Positions 27,902-37,547 of a stretch of 64,000 nucleotides of DNA are shown here, in pieces. The number at the start of each line of letters is the position of its first letter. Position 1 is the stretch's first letter. The notes beneath the pieces are model-generated. The model saw only the letters and a list, made by a program, of their open reading frames with translations, was not told where the DNA came from and searched no databases. Source of the stretch: Lachnospiraceae bacterium AC2031 (lineage in GTDB: Bacteria; Bacillota; Clostridia; Lachnospirales; Lachnospiraceae). Position numbers and translations under genes: made by a program. The stretch lies in assembly GCA_000687975.1 (NCBI GenBank), contig JIAB01000001.1:2642001-2706000 (forward strand), read 5' to 3'.

Positions 27902-29212
27902 ATGAAAAGCTATATCAAGATAGTAATAGTGGTAGCATCAGTATATCTAATCGGCGTAATCCTTCTTATTATAGTTACAGGTAATCTGACCTCTGGAAAT
28001 AATGGCACAAAGGGCGAAGTATCAGCGTTAAATGATATCGCTAGAACAGCTGAATCTAACCAGTCTGATCTATCTGTCCTGGATGAATATAGCTATAGCT
28101 TTGATTATGTAATAGTGGATATGACACAGAATATCCTGTACGCCAGTTCCGCTAGAGATTTAAGCCAGGAAAAAATAACAGTAGAAACTGCCATACAGAA
28201 CCGCTATCCATATATATACCTAAAAAGTGGAGATAAAATCTGGGGATGCCTTATCGAGCTTGATGATGGACTGAGTAGTGTCAGAAGGATACGAAAAAGA
28301 TTTATTATTGGAATAAGCTTAGCGGGTCTCGTGATAATACTGGCTATGGCGGGATTTGGATTATATATCAATCAAAATGTAATTGCACCATTTAAGAATA
28401 TGAAGGACTTTGCCGGAAAGGTGGCACAGGGAAACCTGGATGAACCACTTGCGATGGACAGGGGCAATATGTTTGGAGCCTTTTCCGAAAGCTTCGACAT
28501 AATGAGAGAGGAGTTGGCTCAGTCCAGAAAGAGAGAACTCGAGCTTCAGAAAAAAGAGAGGGAACTTGTTGCGTCCCTTAGTCACGATCTCAAAACCCCA
28601 GTTACTGGAATAAAGCTGACAGCAGAACTGATGCAGATGCGTCTTTCTGTAAAGAATGAAGAAAACATAGAACTTTTATCGACAGATGCTGAGGGGATCC
28701 TCCAGAAGGCTGAGCAGATAGATGCCCTTGTGAGTGACCTCTTTGCTTCAACTCTATATGATCTTGGAGAGTTCAAGGTTTCAGTAAATGATGAAGATTC
28801 ATCGGTTATTTCTAGCTTGGTAGAAAGCTACGATAATAGAAAGCTTGTTACTACTGAAGAGATTCCAAAGGTAGTGCTAAGTATAGATAAAAACAGGATG
28901 GGACAGGTTATAGGAAATATCATTTCCAACTCTTATAAGTATGCAGATACAAAGATAGATATATCATACAGACTTTCAGAAGGGTATCTAGAAATGGAGA
29001 TAAAAGACTACGGGCCGGGAGTTCCTTCTGAAGAACTAGATCTTATTACAAATAAGTTCTACCGAGGCAAGAATTGGCAGGACACTGATAAAGATGGAAA
29101 TGGCCTTGGTCTCTATATAGCCAAGACACTTATGCAGAAAATGAACGGAGATCTTTTGGCTGAGTCAGATGGAGAAGGTCTATCGATTACATTAATAATC
29201 CCACTTAGTTAA
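27902..29212 (+). CDS. Sensor histidine kinase with HAMP domain
   Basis: This 436-residue kinase has an N-terminal helix (about 5-27), an extracytoplasmic domain of about 110 residues, a second helix (about 138-160), HAMP and then HisKA with SLSHDLKTPVTG. The catalytic domain shows N box NIISNSYKYAD, DYGPGV and GNGLGLYIAK. The sizeable outer domain means it can sense a ligand directly, unlike minimal BceS kinases. It forms a pair with the regulator just upstream and precedes an ABC exporter. Confidence 0.92.
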   Translation: MKSYIKIVIVVASVYLIGVILLIIVTGNLTSGNNGTKGEVSALNDIARTAESNQSDLSVLDEYSYSFDYVIVDMTQNILYASSARDLSQEKITVETAIQNRYPYIYLKSGDKIWGCLIELDDGLSSVRRIRKRFIIGISLAGLVIILAMAGFGLYINQNVIAPFKNMKDFAGKVAQGNLDEPLAMDRGNMFGAFSESFDIMREELAQSRKRELELQKKERELVASLSHDLKTPVTGIKLTAELMQMRLSVKNEENIELLSTDAEGILQKAEQIDALVSDLFASTLYDLGEFKVSVNDEDSSVISSLVESYDNRKLVTTEEIPKVVLSIDKNRMGQVIGNIISNSYKYADTKIDISYRLSEGYLEMEIKDYGPGVPSEELDLITNKFYRGKNWQDTDKDGNGLGLYIAKTLMQKMNGDLLAESDGEGLSITLIIPLS

Positions 29213-29232
29213 CATAATATTATTTTAGAATT

Positions 29233-29289
29233 TTTTAACAATTTTACAACATCGTTTTAAGGAACATAATTTAGAAGTCATATATACTA
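29233..29289 (+). promoter_or_regulatory. Candidate activator-dependent promoter of the ABC operon
   Basis: T-rich repeats TTTTAACA (29233), TTTTACAA (29242) and TTTTAAGG (29255) precede TATACT (29284-29289), while no good -35 box lies 17 bases upstream. This arrangement fits control by the adjacent response regulator. Confidence 0.4.
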
Positions 29290-29325
29290 CTTTCAGATGA
29301 TGAAAAAAGAAAGGAAATAGTATAT

Positions 29326-30087
29326 ATGGCTTCTTCTATTTTAAAAACAGAAAAACTCTGCAAGTCATTTTCAAATGGTGGCAGACAGCAGCATGTAATT
29401 AAGAACTTAGATATGGAAATAATCGAAGGCGACTTCACAGTTATAATGGGAGCGTCAGGATCTGGAAAGTCTACACTTCTTTATGCGCTTTCAGGAATGG
29501 ACAAGCCTTCAATGGGAAAGGTTCTCTTTGGAGATACAGAGATTCAGGACTACACAAATGATGAGCTTGCAGTATTTCGTAGAGGTAATTGTGGCTTCGT
29601 ATTCCAGAGTGTATATCTCCTTGAGAATCAGACAATTCTGGATAATGTACTGACAGGGGCACTCATAGTTCAGAAGAATTCACCTGAGCTTGTTAAGAAA
29701 GCAAAGAACCTTCTTGATAAAGTTGGTATTAAGAGCGATATGTGGAATAAATATCCCAACCAGTTATCTGGTGGTGAGGCACAGCGAGTAGGTATCGTAA
29801 GAGCGGTCATCAATGATCCGAAGATACTCTTTGCAGATGAGCCGACTGGACAGCTAAACTCAGCATCAGGACAGGATGTTCTCGATATTTTTTCTGAGGT
29901 ACATAAGAAAGGTCAGTCAATTGTAATGGTAACCCACGATCTAAAGACAGCCCTTAGAGGAACAAGAGTAATCTTCCTTAGAGACGGCGGAATCGACGGA
30001 GAATACAGAATGCCAATTTACGGTACAGATGATATTAAAGAGCGTCGCGCAGGACTGCAGAAGTTCCTTGACGAAATGGGATGGTAA
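29326..30087 (+). CDS. ABC transporter ATP-binding protein (MacB/BceA type)
   Basis: This 253-residue ATPase has Walker A GASGSGKST, signature LSGGEAQRVG, Walker B ILFADEP and an H-loop in VTHD. The family energises FtsX-type permeases that remove peptides from the membrane or transmit mechanical work. GAAAGGAAATAG precedes the ATG. The FtsX-like permease follows by 21 bases. Control by the upstream two-component pair is inferred from gene order and the T-rich repeats before it. Confidence 0.93.
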   Translation: MASSILKTEKLCKSFSNGGRQQHVIKNLDMEIIEGDFTVIMGASGSGKSTLLYALSGMDKPSMGKVLFGDTEIQDYTNDELAVFRRGNCGFVFQSVYLLENQTILDNVLTGALIVQKNSPELVKKAKNLLDKVGIKSDMWNKYPNQLSGGEAQRVGIVRAVINDPKILFADEPTGQLNSASGQDVLDIFSEVHKKGQSIVMVTHDLKTALRGTRVIFLRDGGIDGEYRMPIYGTDDIKERRAGLQKFLDEMGW

Positions 30088-30108
30088 AGGGCACCCTGGA
30101 GGTTAACA

Positions 30109-32592
30109 ATGAAAATATTTAGATTATCATTATTCAATTTAAAAAAGAACAAGAAAGAAGCTGTCGCCATTATGCTTCTTACCCTTGTATCCACAATGAT
30201 GCTTGGTCTGTTCTTTGCCAATACATCAAGAATCAATTCTGCATTTGATACAAGCTTTGAGGAAAGTGGAAGCAAGAATTCTATAGTTTATTTAGAAGAA
30301 AAAGAATATAGAGACGCATATAGGACAGTTCTGAAAGAAAATTATAAGGCTCTGAACTTAGAAGAAACCAGGCTTCAATTTGTTTTTGGAATTAATGTTA
30401 TTAGAAATGGTGAAAAGATAAGTTATGGTTTATGGTTTATTACTGAGGAAAATGATAAGAAGATAGAAGACTATGAAATGATTGAGTCTTTATCAGATAG
30501 TGAGACAAACGGATTAGAACATCCAATATGGCTTCCAGGATATTGTAAATATAACCTGGGATATAAGCTCGGAGAATCATTTGATATGGAATACCTTGGG
30601 AAGGAGTATCCATTCACTATAGCGGGCTTCTATAATTCGGGATTTATGAATAATTCCGAACCCAAGTGTGTTGTAACAAAAAGTGATTATAAGAAATTAG
30701 CTGAGATAACTAATACATATGTTCTTCTGGCTTTTGACAGTGATTCGGATTATGACTTTCAAGAATATTCAGATAAATGTCGTGCTGAGTCAGGTGAAGA
30801 TATAAAATCCGTTACTGGAGAAACTAAAGAAGGGTGCAGTGCTAATGACAGTCAGTTTCTGATTATGTTTCTCTATATAGGGGTTAGTGTATCACTTATA
30901 ACATTTATAGCGTCGATCTTTATGATCAGAAATAAGATATCAAATGATATCGATGATCAGTTGCAGCAGATAGGTGTCCTGGAGGCTCTGGGTTATAAAG
31001 GTGGAGAGATATCTCTTAGCTATGTGGGTGAATATATAATCTCGGCTGGTATAGGAACTATTCTTGGTGGAGTGATTGCTGCGATAATAACTCCGCTAGC
31101 AAATACTGCGATAAGTGTAATGCTTGGTAGAGAAGTAACTTCAAGCGGAGATTTATTATTAATTATCCCTGTGGCACTGTTTGTACTTGCTGTCATTTTA
31201 CTTTTTGCACTTGCAAAGGCAAGAAAAGTAAAGAAGTATCCACCGGTTATAGCATTTCGTAAGGGTATAAAAACTCATAGTTTTAAGAAAAATGTTCTTC
31301 CGATGGATAAGCTGAAAGGGAATGTGAATGTCAGAATTGCATTTAAAGAAAGTCTAAGAAATATAAAAACTCAGATAGGAGTTGGTGTATGTATAGTACT
31401 ATCCGGTATAGCTCTGGTATTTGGAGTTCTAAATTATGATTTCTTCAAAGTAGGGGCAATGGCATTTTCATCTATAGTTGGTATGGAAGAACCTGACCTT
31501 GTGATAACCCTTAATTCAGGGGTTGATGCTTATAAGTTTAGCGATGAAATGCTAGAAATGCCTGAAGTTAGAAAGACACAGGTAACATATGATTGGCTTT
31601 ACTATAACATAAAGGGTTCAGATTATGATGCATCTGCAATAGTTTATGATGATTTTACTGAGACTGAGAATATCTTTTTATCCGAAGGAAGATATCCGGT
31701 TCACGATAATGAAGCGATGATTTCCCTTCAAAGAAGTAAAAGGGAAAACTTAGGAGTAGATGACAGCATAGTCGTAAAGAGTAATGGGATAGAGGTAAGT
31801 TATATCATAACCGGAGTAGTCGGAAATATGGGAAATGGTAGTAACTGTATCTATCTGACATCTGACGGATATAGAAAAATAAATGGTGGTTCAAAGGCTG
31901 ATGTTGTAAATGTTTATTTGAATGATGGTGTTGATTTAGATGAGTTCCATAAGAAGCTTACATCAGAATTTGGTCAGAGTGCTGATTCAGAATTTGGTGA
32001 TACGGGTGATACTCTGGAAGAACATTTAAGTGATGCTGCAAAAGAAAAGATAGCTACTCTGATATCAAGGTATGGAGTGACTGATCTTGACTGGGCTGTT
32101 CAGATTGGTGATAAAGTTTATACAGGAAACAGCAGGCAGTTTGTTATCAAGAGCATATTGGAGTTTAAGTATTTAAGTGAATCTCAGACAGGAATGATTG
32201 CCAGAATATCAAAAGCTTTTGCTTTTGTTATTGTAATTGCTGTAGCTTTAATTGTTGCACTGATTCTTGGGATAATTGCAGCATCAAATGTTAAGAGAAG
32301 AAGCAAGGAACTTGGAATAATGAAGGGACTTGGTTACTCATCGAAGGATCTGATGACACAGGTGGCGGTTGGTATCATTCCGGTTACGATAGTATCAACT
32401 GGGATATCCTGCTATCTGGGAGTGATTATTAATAAGCTGTTCTGGCTTAATATGTGGGGTGCTGATATGCATACCAGTACTGGCCTTGTAATAATCTCAG
32501 CAGTAGCAATGGTTGTATTCTGCTACATAGTGACCTATATCGGTGCAGGAAAGATAAGAAAGATATCAGTAACAGAACTTATCACAGAATAA
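30109..32592 (+). CDS. FtsX-family ABC permease with two extracytoplasmic domains
   Basis: The 827-residue permease has an N-terminal helix (about 17-37), a first outer domain (38-245) and three helices with the FtsX-type core (about 250-375). A middle helix (about 430-450), a second outer domain (455-700) and three final helices follow, with a KRRSKELGIMKGLGYS coupling segment. Two large outer domains suggest direct binding of an extracellular substrate. It pairs with the preceding ATPase. CTGGAGG precedes the ATG. Confidence 0.9.
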   Translation: MKIFRLSLFNLKKNKKEAVAIMLLTLVSTMMLGLFFANTSRINSAFDTSFEESGSKNSIVYLEEKEYRDAYRTVLKENYKALNLEETRLQFVFGINVIRNGEKISYGLWFITEENDKKIEDYEMIESLSDSETNGLEHPIWLPGYCKYNLGYKLGESFDMEYLGKEYPFTIAGFYNSGFMNNSEPKCVVTKSDYKKLAEITNTYVLLAFDSDSDYDFQEYSDKCRAESGEDIKSVTGETKEGCSANDSQFLIMFLYIGVSVSLITFIASIFMIRNKISNDIDDQLQQIGVLEALGYKGGEISLSYVGEYIISAGIGTILGGVIAAIITPLANTAISVMLGREVTSSGDLLLIIPVALFVLAVILLFALAKARKVKKYPPVIAFRKGIKTHSFKKNVLPMDKLKGNVNVRIAFKESLRNIKTQIGVGVCIVLSGIALVFGVLNYDFFKVGAMAFSSIVGMEEPDLVITLNSGVDAYKFSDEMLEMPEVRKTQVTYDWLYYNIKGSDYDASAIVYDDFTETENIFLSEGRYPVHDNEAMISLQRSKRENLGVDDSIVVKSNGIEVSYIITGVVGNMGNGSNCIYLTSDGYRKINGGSKADVVNVYLNDGVDLDEFHKKLTSEFGQSADSEFGDTGDTLEEHLSDAAKEKIATLISRYGVTDLDWAVQIGDKVYTGNSRQFVIKSILEFKYLSESQTGMIARISKAFAFVIVIAVALIVALILGIIAASNVKRRSKELGIMKGLGYSSKDLMTQVAVGIIPVTIVSTGISCYLGVIINKLFWLNMWGADMHTSTGLVIISAVAMVVFCYIVTYIGAGKIRKISVTELITE

Positions 32593-32653
32593 AACCTTCC
32601 CCTAAGGGCTATCTATAAAGCTATTGATTAAGTATAAAAAAGGAATTCAAAAA

Positions 32654-34681
32654 ATGAATAAAAAATATAAGATATTAGGACTAACAAGCCTTCTTGGTAT
32701 AGCCACATTTACAGCATATAGTCTGACTCCTAAATTTGATGTGGTATCTCAAAACGACAAAGTCTATGCGGCTTCAGTGTCAACAGAAGAAAAGTTAGAT
32801 GATAATTCAGAGTCATTAACAGACGCAGAAGAAAAAATCTACGGTATCGGTTCTGTCAGCAAGGTCTATGTAACTACAGCAGTTATGCAGCTGGTGGATC
32901 AGGGCAAGGTTGAACTTGATGCACCCATAACAGAGTATATCCCAGGCTTTACCATGGCAGATGAGAGATATAAAGATATTACCGTTCGTATGCTGATGAA
33001 TCATACTTCAGGAATTATGGGTTCAAGCTGGACTAATATGATGCTATATGACGATAACGATATGTCGTGTCATGATAATATTCTGAGGTCGCTTTCTACA
33101 CAAAGATTAAAGGCGGATCCGGGTAAGTATTCTGCCTACTGTAACGATGGTTTTACACTTCTTGAACTGATAGTGGAAGAGGTCAGCGGTATGAGCTATA
33201 CAGAATATGTGGATAAGAACATATCTGTGAAAATAGGTGCAGAGCATACAGGAACTCCTGAAAATCTATTCCGTGATCCTATGCAGACTGAGGTTATAGT
33301 AGGTGGCAATATTCCTGTTGATTATAATTATTGTATGGCTTTGGGAAGTGGAGGAATCGAGTCTACTGCTATTGAAGTTGCAAGATTTGGCAGTACATTT
33401 TTCACTGGTGATAATACACTTCTATCAGAAGAATCCAAGAGCGAAATGGCAACACGCTGGAATGAGGATGGCGAAAATACCGACATCTATACAGATGATA
33501 ACGGACTTGGCTGGGATTATGTAGAAACTTGGAAATGCGGTGGAGAGGATGTAAAGGTTATCTCCAAGGGAGGAGATATAACCTTGCAACATGCCTGGCT
33601 TTCAGTTGTCCCTGATGAAGAGATATCTGTGGCTGTTCTTTCAGCAGGCGGTACTAGTAGTACTAACAGAGTACTTGCTAATGCATTAACTGAAGTAATC
33701 TTAGAGGATATGGGAAAGCCTGTAGACGAACCAGAAGCAAAGGATATAACCATTGTAGATACTATTCCAGAGGAGTATAAGGACTATGAAGGCTACTATA
33801 AAATGTACACTAATGATGGAAATGAAATAGTCTATATATCATTTGAAGAAGATACTATGCTTATAAAACATTTATACCTGAATAATAAGCTTGATTATTA
33901 TAAATATACAGAAGAAGATAATTTTGAAAGAGTAGATGAGGATGGAGAGCTAAGTGCAGAACCACAGACTCTTTACTTCGAAGAAATAGATGGCGGGGTA
34001 TATTTAAAAGCAGATGCAGAGGTAGACTCAGTCGGTCTCGGCAAGGATGTCTATCATCTGAATTGTGGAGAGAAGCTTTCACTGAATGAAGTAAGTGATG
34101 AAACTTCTGAAACCTGGTGTAAGCTAAATGATGAACGTGCAGTTTTATATAATGATAAGTATTCTTCTGATGAATATGACAATCCGTTCCAGATAATATC
34201 TGCGTCAGATGATTTGATGGGTTATATAAATTTCGGCGCTCCTGGTGCATTTGGAGACTTACTAAAGATAGAGACTGGTACTAAGGCTGTTGCGTTTTCA
34301 ACTATTGAATCCTCTGCGAGCCGTGATATCTATGATATATCTGTCGAGAAAGAAAAACTAAAATCGGGAAATGAAATAACAAGCATAAAGGTAACGACAG
34401 GAAGAAAATATCGTATGGTCAGCGAGCTTCCGACACTGGATAACAGTGTAAAGACAGTTGAGCTCTATACCGAAGAAGCATCCTGGTTTAAGATCGGTGA
34501 TGATATAGCAGGTGGAACTCTCAGTGTTGAAAGACCGGAGAACTCTAACATTTATGTATATAACAAATATAACGAGATGGTCTATTCAACCCATATGCAT
34601 ATAGATAATGATATCCCACTTCCAGCCGGAGGATACATCCTCTTCCTGGGTGAAGATGGCGGTACTATTACGATTAACTAA
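32654..34681 (+). CDS. Exported serine hydrolase (class C beta-lactamase/DD-peptidase fold)
   Basis: This 675-residue protein has a signal sequence or anchor (about 5-24). The hydrolase domain shows the active-site SVSK (Ser67-Lys70) and YCN (Tyr162-Asn164). A C-terminal region of about 300 residues is of unknown fold. The stretch before SVSK is only about 40 residues, shorter than usual, so the first strands of the fold may be missing or divergent. The ATG at 32654 follows AAAGGA. It closes the Bce-like operon, where it could process cell-wall material or a peptide. Confidence 0.85.
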   Translation: MNKKYKILGLTSLLGIATFTAYSLTPKFDVVSQNDKVYAASVSTEEKLDDNSESLTDAEEKIYGIGSVSKVYVTTAVMQLVDQGKVELDAPITEYIPGFTMADERYKDITVRMLMNHTSGIMGSSWTNMMLYDDNDMSCHDNILRSLSTQRLKADPGKYSAYCNDGFTLLELIVEEVSGMSYTEYVDKNISVKIGAEHTGTPENLFRDPMQTEVIVGGNIPVDYNYCMALGSGGIESTAIEVARFGSTFFTGDNTLLSEESKSEMATRWNEDGENTDIYTDDNGLGWDYVETWKCGGEDVKVISKGGDITLQHAWLSVVPDEEISVAVLSAGGTSSTNRVLANALTEVILEDMGKPVDEPEAKDITIVDTIPEEYKDYEGYYKMYTNDGNEIVYISFEEDTMLIKHLYLNNKLDYYKYTEEDNFERVDEDGELSAEPQTLYFEEIDGGVYLKADAEVDSVGLGKDVYHLNCGEKLSLNEVSDETSETWCKLNDERAVLYNDKYSSDEYDNPFQIISASDDLMGYINFGAPGAFGDLLKIETGTKAVAFSTIESSASRDIYDISVEKEKLKSGNEITSIKVTTGRKYRMVSELPTLDNSVKTVELYTEEASWFKIGDDIAGGTLSVERPENSNIYVYNKYNEMVYSTHMHIDNDIPLPAGGYILFLGEDGGTITIN

Positions 34682-34685
34682 AAAG

Positions 34686-34716
34686 TGAGAGGCGTGAGTC
34701 CCACGCCTCTCATTAT
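34686..34716 (+). terminator. Hairpin after the serine hydrolase gene
   Basis: TGAGAGGCGTG (34686-34696) pairs with CACGCCTCTCA (34702-34712), a strong stem followed by TTATT only. It is a likely terminator with a weak T tail. Confidence 0.75.
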
Positions 34717-34719
34717 TCT

Positions 34720-34786
34720 GGCATCTTGTGTAGTGGATATGGCAATTTATGTGTTAGGCTATTGTATGGCTAGAATTTATTTGATA
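34720..34786 (+). repeat. 67-bp duplicated upstream element, copy 1
   Basis: This block, starting GGCATCTTGTGTAG, aligns without gaps with 37421-37487 at about 55 of 67 positions. It ends 58 bases before the ATG of the membrane ferredoxin gene. The first 30 bases are nearly identical, while the second half varies. Confidence 0.75.
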
Positions 34787-34844
34787 GTATGGGTCAAGTA
34801 AAGAAAACAGTGAATAGTAGAGTGACGAATAAGGAGGATTGTTT

Positions 34845-35663
34845 ATGAAACAATATAGACTTCCAATCATAATGCTGGCTATATTTGAGGCTGTTGCTAT
34901 AAGCTTATGGCTCACAAAAGATAACATATTCTATCTTTTCAATTTCAGTTACATAGGTTTATCAATATCATTTGGAGTATTTCTGTTCATAAAGAAATAT
35001 AAGCATGCTCGTCGTATTGTACAGCTGCTGGTCGGCCTATATATGCTGATCTATCTTGGCCTTATTTGTCAGGAAAACATGCAGATAGAGGGCTTTTGGT
35101 ATTATCTATTTACAGGAGTCTTTGAAGCAGCAACCATACATTATGCTGTTGCAAAAATCTTTGGACCACTCATCTTCGGACGAGGATGGTGCGGATATGC
35201 ATGCTGGACAGCCATGGTGTTGGATTTCCTTCCGTATAAGGTACCAAGGGCACCAAGGAAAAAAATAGGTTGGATCAGATATATCACTTTTGCTGCATCA
35301 CTGATATTTGTATTGGCTCTATTTCTTGCAAAAGTTGGAAATATAGAACGTATAATGTTTTGGGCATTTGTTATCGGTAATATCGTATACTATGCAGTAG
35401 GTATAGCACTAGCTTTTGCATTTAAAGATAACAGAGCATTTTGTAAATATATCTGTCCAATAACTGTATTCTTAAAACCGATGAGCTACTTTTCTGTGAT
35501 TAGAATAAAGTGTGATAAGGATAAATGTGTATCCTGCGGTAAATGTAAGCAGGTATGTCCAATGAATGTGGATGTAACAGACAATTCAAGAAAGAGATTA
35601 AATGGAACAGAGTGTATTCTGTGCAATGAATGTGTTCGAAATTGTCCAAAGAAAGCACTTTGA
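34845..35663 (+). CDS. Membrane 4Fe-4S ferredoxin-type protein
   Basis: This 272-residue protein has about six membrane helices and Cys motifs WCGYAC and CKYICP within the membrane part. Its C-terminal domain has two 4Fe-4S clusters, CVSCGKCKQVCP and CILCNECVRNCP. It is a longer relative of the 15286-16017 protein. The ATG at 34845 follows AAGGAGG; an upstream TTG is less likely. No partner enzyme is adjacent. It ends four bases before the convergent diguanylate cyclase gene. A duplicated leader element lies upstream. Confidence 0.85.
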   Translation: MKQYRLPIIMLAIFEAVAISLWLTKDNIFYLFNFSYIGLSISFGVFLFIKKYKHARRIVQLLVGLYMLIYLGLICQENMQIEGFWYYLFTGVFEAATIHYAVAKIFGPLIFGRGWCGYACWTAMVLDFLPYKVPRAPRKKIGWIRYITFAASLIFVLALFLAKVGNIERIMFWAFVIGNIVYYAVGIALAFAFKDNRAFCKYICPITVFLKPMSYFSVIRIKCDKDKCVSCGKCKQVCPMNVDVTDNSRKRLNGTECILCNECVRNCPKKAL

Positions 35664-35667
35664 AAAA

Positions 35668-37335
35668 CTAGGTTCTAGCAGCTTTCATCTCAAGCTTCAT
35701 TTCATACATCTTTTCATCAGATTCCTGAATCTTCTTTTCTACGTTATCCTCCTTTGGATTAAACTCTGTAGCGCCGTAGGCAACACTGAGTGGAATAGCG
35801 TATTTGTTCTTTTCATTGAACTCGTCTAAAGTTTTATACAGAAGATCTATAGTTTCTTTAAATTTTGGATCTGATATCTTATAGTTGGCAAGAACAAAGA
35901 ATTCGTCGCCGCCTATTCGATAATTCTTTTCTCCATTAGTGAAGACCTCTTCGATAACGTCGGCTATCTTCTTTATAAAGAGATCGCCAATCTGATGTCC
36001 AAGCTCGTCATTTGCCTTTTTAAGATAATTCATATCTATCATTATGAAGGTGCAGGCTTCTGTTCCTTCTGCAGCAGCATCTATATCTCTATTGAAGGCC
36101 TTACGATTCTGGAGATTGGTGAGACCGTCTGTATATGCCAGTTTTTCCATGATCTCTGCGTACTGACCGCGTCGGCTCATTTCTGTGATATCGATAAACT
36201 CATATATTCCGCTGAGAGCAATAAATGCAAATATGGAATACTTAAAGTAAGATGTTTCTGCAAAATCAGAAGGAAAGAGATTATATCTGACGATATCAAT
36301 TATTCCCGTGAACAGGGATATAAATACTGCAGTAAGCAGCAGGATTACAAACCTCTTGTTCAGTTTCTTACTAACAATGCTATATACGAGAATAGCGAAC
36401 ATCATTAGAGCTATACAGGCCATATTAATATGGGTGATCCATATCAGTTCATGATAATCCTTCTGGTCTGATAAAGTAGAAGCTATCGAATAAACAATAA
36501 CAGATATAGTTGATATCATGCTTATTGTAATGACAAACTTTTTCTTGAAGCCTGTTGCTGTGACAACATAGAGTAGACCAGTGAGAGGTATCAGATCAAG
36601 TGCCATATAGTCAGCAAAATGGACCTCCAACGGAACACCTGTAAGAACGGAAAGCATTCCTGTTTCACTCATTATCCAAAGTGAGGTGATCATCGAAAAT
36701 GCAGCCAGACTTATGATCTCAAATTGTTTCTCACCCAGGAATTTACCGATCATGCCAATGATAAGAAGTATAAATCCAAAAACAAATCCTATGATGCATA
36801 AAATAAACATAAATTCAGTTTTTAGAAGGAATTCGATAAGAAACTGATTACCATCAGCAAGGGATACGGATTTTATAATACCAGGTTTACCTGGATAGAC
36901 ATTATCTATCTTAATCCTGACCGCTCTTTCTCCATCTGTAACGGGAAGACTAATGGTGTGAGGATATACTCCATAAGCTTTTCCAAATAGTGGTGAAGAA
37001 TTTGGATGGAAATCATATACAGGGGTGTTATTTACCAGAACGGTGAAATAGATGTTTTTGGTATAGAAGCAAAGATCCTGGGTTTTTATATCCTCGGGTC
37101 TTACAGTCTTCTGAATCTCAGTATATTCTTTAAGTTGGAAATCATCGAAGTCGACTATCTTGCCGTTTGTGTAATACCATTTTTCTGAATAATCAGTAAC
37201 ATCTCCGCCGTAGATAGAAGCTTGATGTCGGAAAACTACTATATAAAGAAGAATATACACCCAGAGCACAATAAACAGACTGTAGACCAGTCTGTTGTAA
37301 TACTGAAATTTTGTTATCTGTTTATTATCCTTCAC
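35668..37335 (-). CDS. Membrane diguanylate cyclase (GGDEF)
   Basis: This 555-residue enzyme makes c-di-GMP from two GTP. It has an N-terminal helix (about 17-38), an extracytoplasmic beta-rich domain (about 40-175), seven helices (about 178-390) and a GGDEF domain (about 400-550) with YRIGGDEFFVL. This is the 7TM sensor layout. No RxxD inhibitory site is seen at the usual distance before GGDEF, so product inhibition may be absent. It could oppose the EAL enzyme at 3802-5724. Confidence 0.9.
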   Translation of the reverse strand: MKDNKQITKFQYYNRLVYSLFIVLWVYILLYIVVFRHQASIYGGDVTDYSEKWYYTNGKIVDFDDFQLKEYTEIQKTVRPEDIKTQDLCFYTKNIYFTVLVNNTPVYDFHPNSSPLFGKAYGVYPHTISLPVTDGERAVRIKIDNVYPGKPGIIKSVSLADGNQFLIEFLLKTEFMFILCIIGFVFGFILLIIGMIGKFLGEKQFEIISLAAFSMITSLWIMSETGMLSVLTGVPLEVHFADYMALDLIPLTGLLYVVTATGFKKKFVITISMISTISVIVYSIASTLSDQKDYHELIWITHINMACIALMMFAILVYSIVSKKLNKRFVILLLTAVFISLFTGIIDIVRYNLFPSDFAETSYFKYSIFAFIALSGIYEFIDITEMSRRGQYAEIMEKLAYTDGLTNLQNRKAFNRDIDAAAEGTEACTFIMIDMNYLKKANDELGHQIGDLFIKKIADVIEEVFTNGEKNYRIGGDEFFVLANYKISDPKFKETIDLLYKTLDEFNEKNKYAIPLSVAYGATEFNPKEDNVEKKIQESDEKMYEMKLEMKAART

Positions 37336-37420
37336 TAGATTTTTCTACTCCCCTGATTATTATGACCAAGTATAGCATAAATGAAAAACCTACGAAAGAA
37401 TAAATATATATTAGTTTTTT

Positions 37421-37487
37421 GGCATCTTGTGTAGGGGATATGGCAACTCATGTCGCAGGCTGTTGTAGGGCCTGATTTTTTTTGATA
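37421..37487 (+). repeat. 67-bp duplicated upstream element, copy 2
   Basis: This is the second copy of the element at 34720-34786. Its 3' part forms CAGGC...GCCTG (about 37456-37474) followed by eight Ts, which looks like a terminator or attenuator. It ends 60 bases before the ATG of the ABC ATPase gene, almost the same distance as copy 1 to its gene. Confidence 0.75.
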
Positions 37488-37547
37488 TCTTCAGCTCAGA
37501 CAAGGAAAACAAAGTAATTTTGAAGTAAGAAAATAAGGAGAAGAAAC

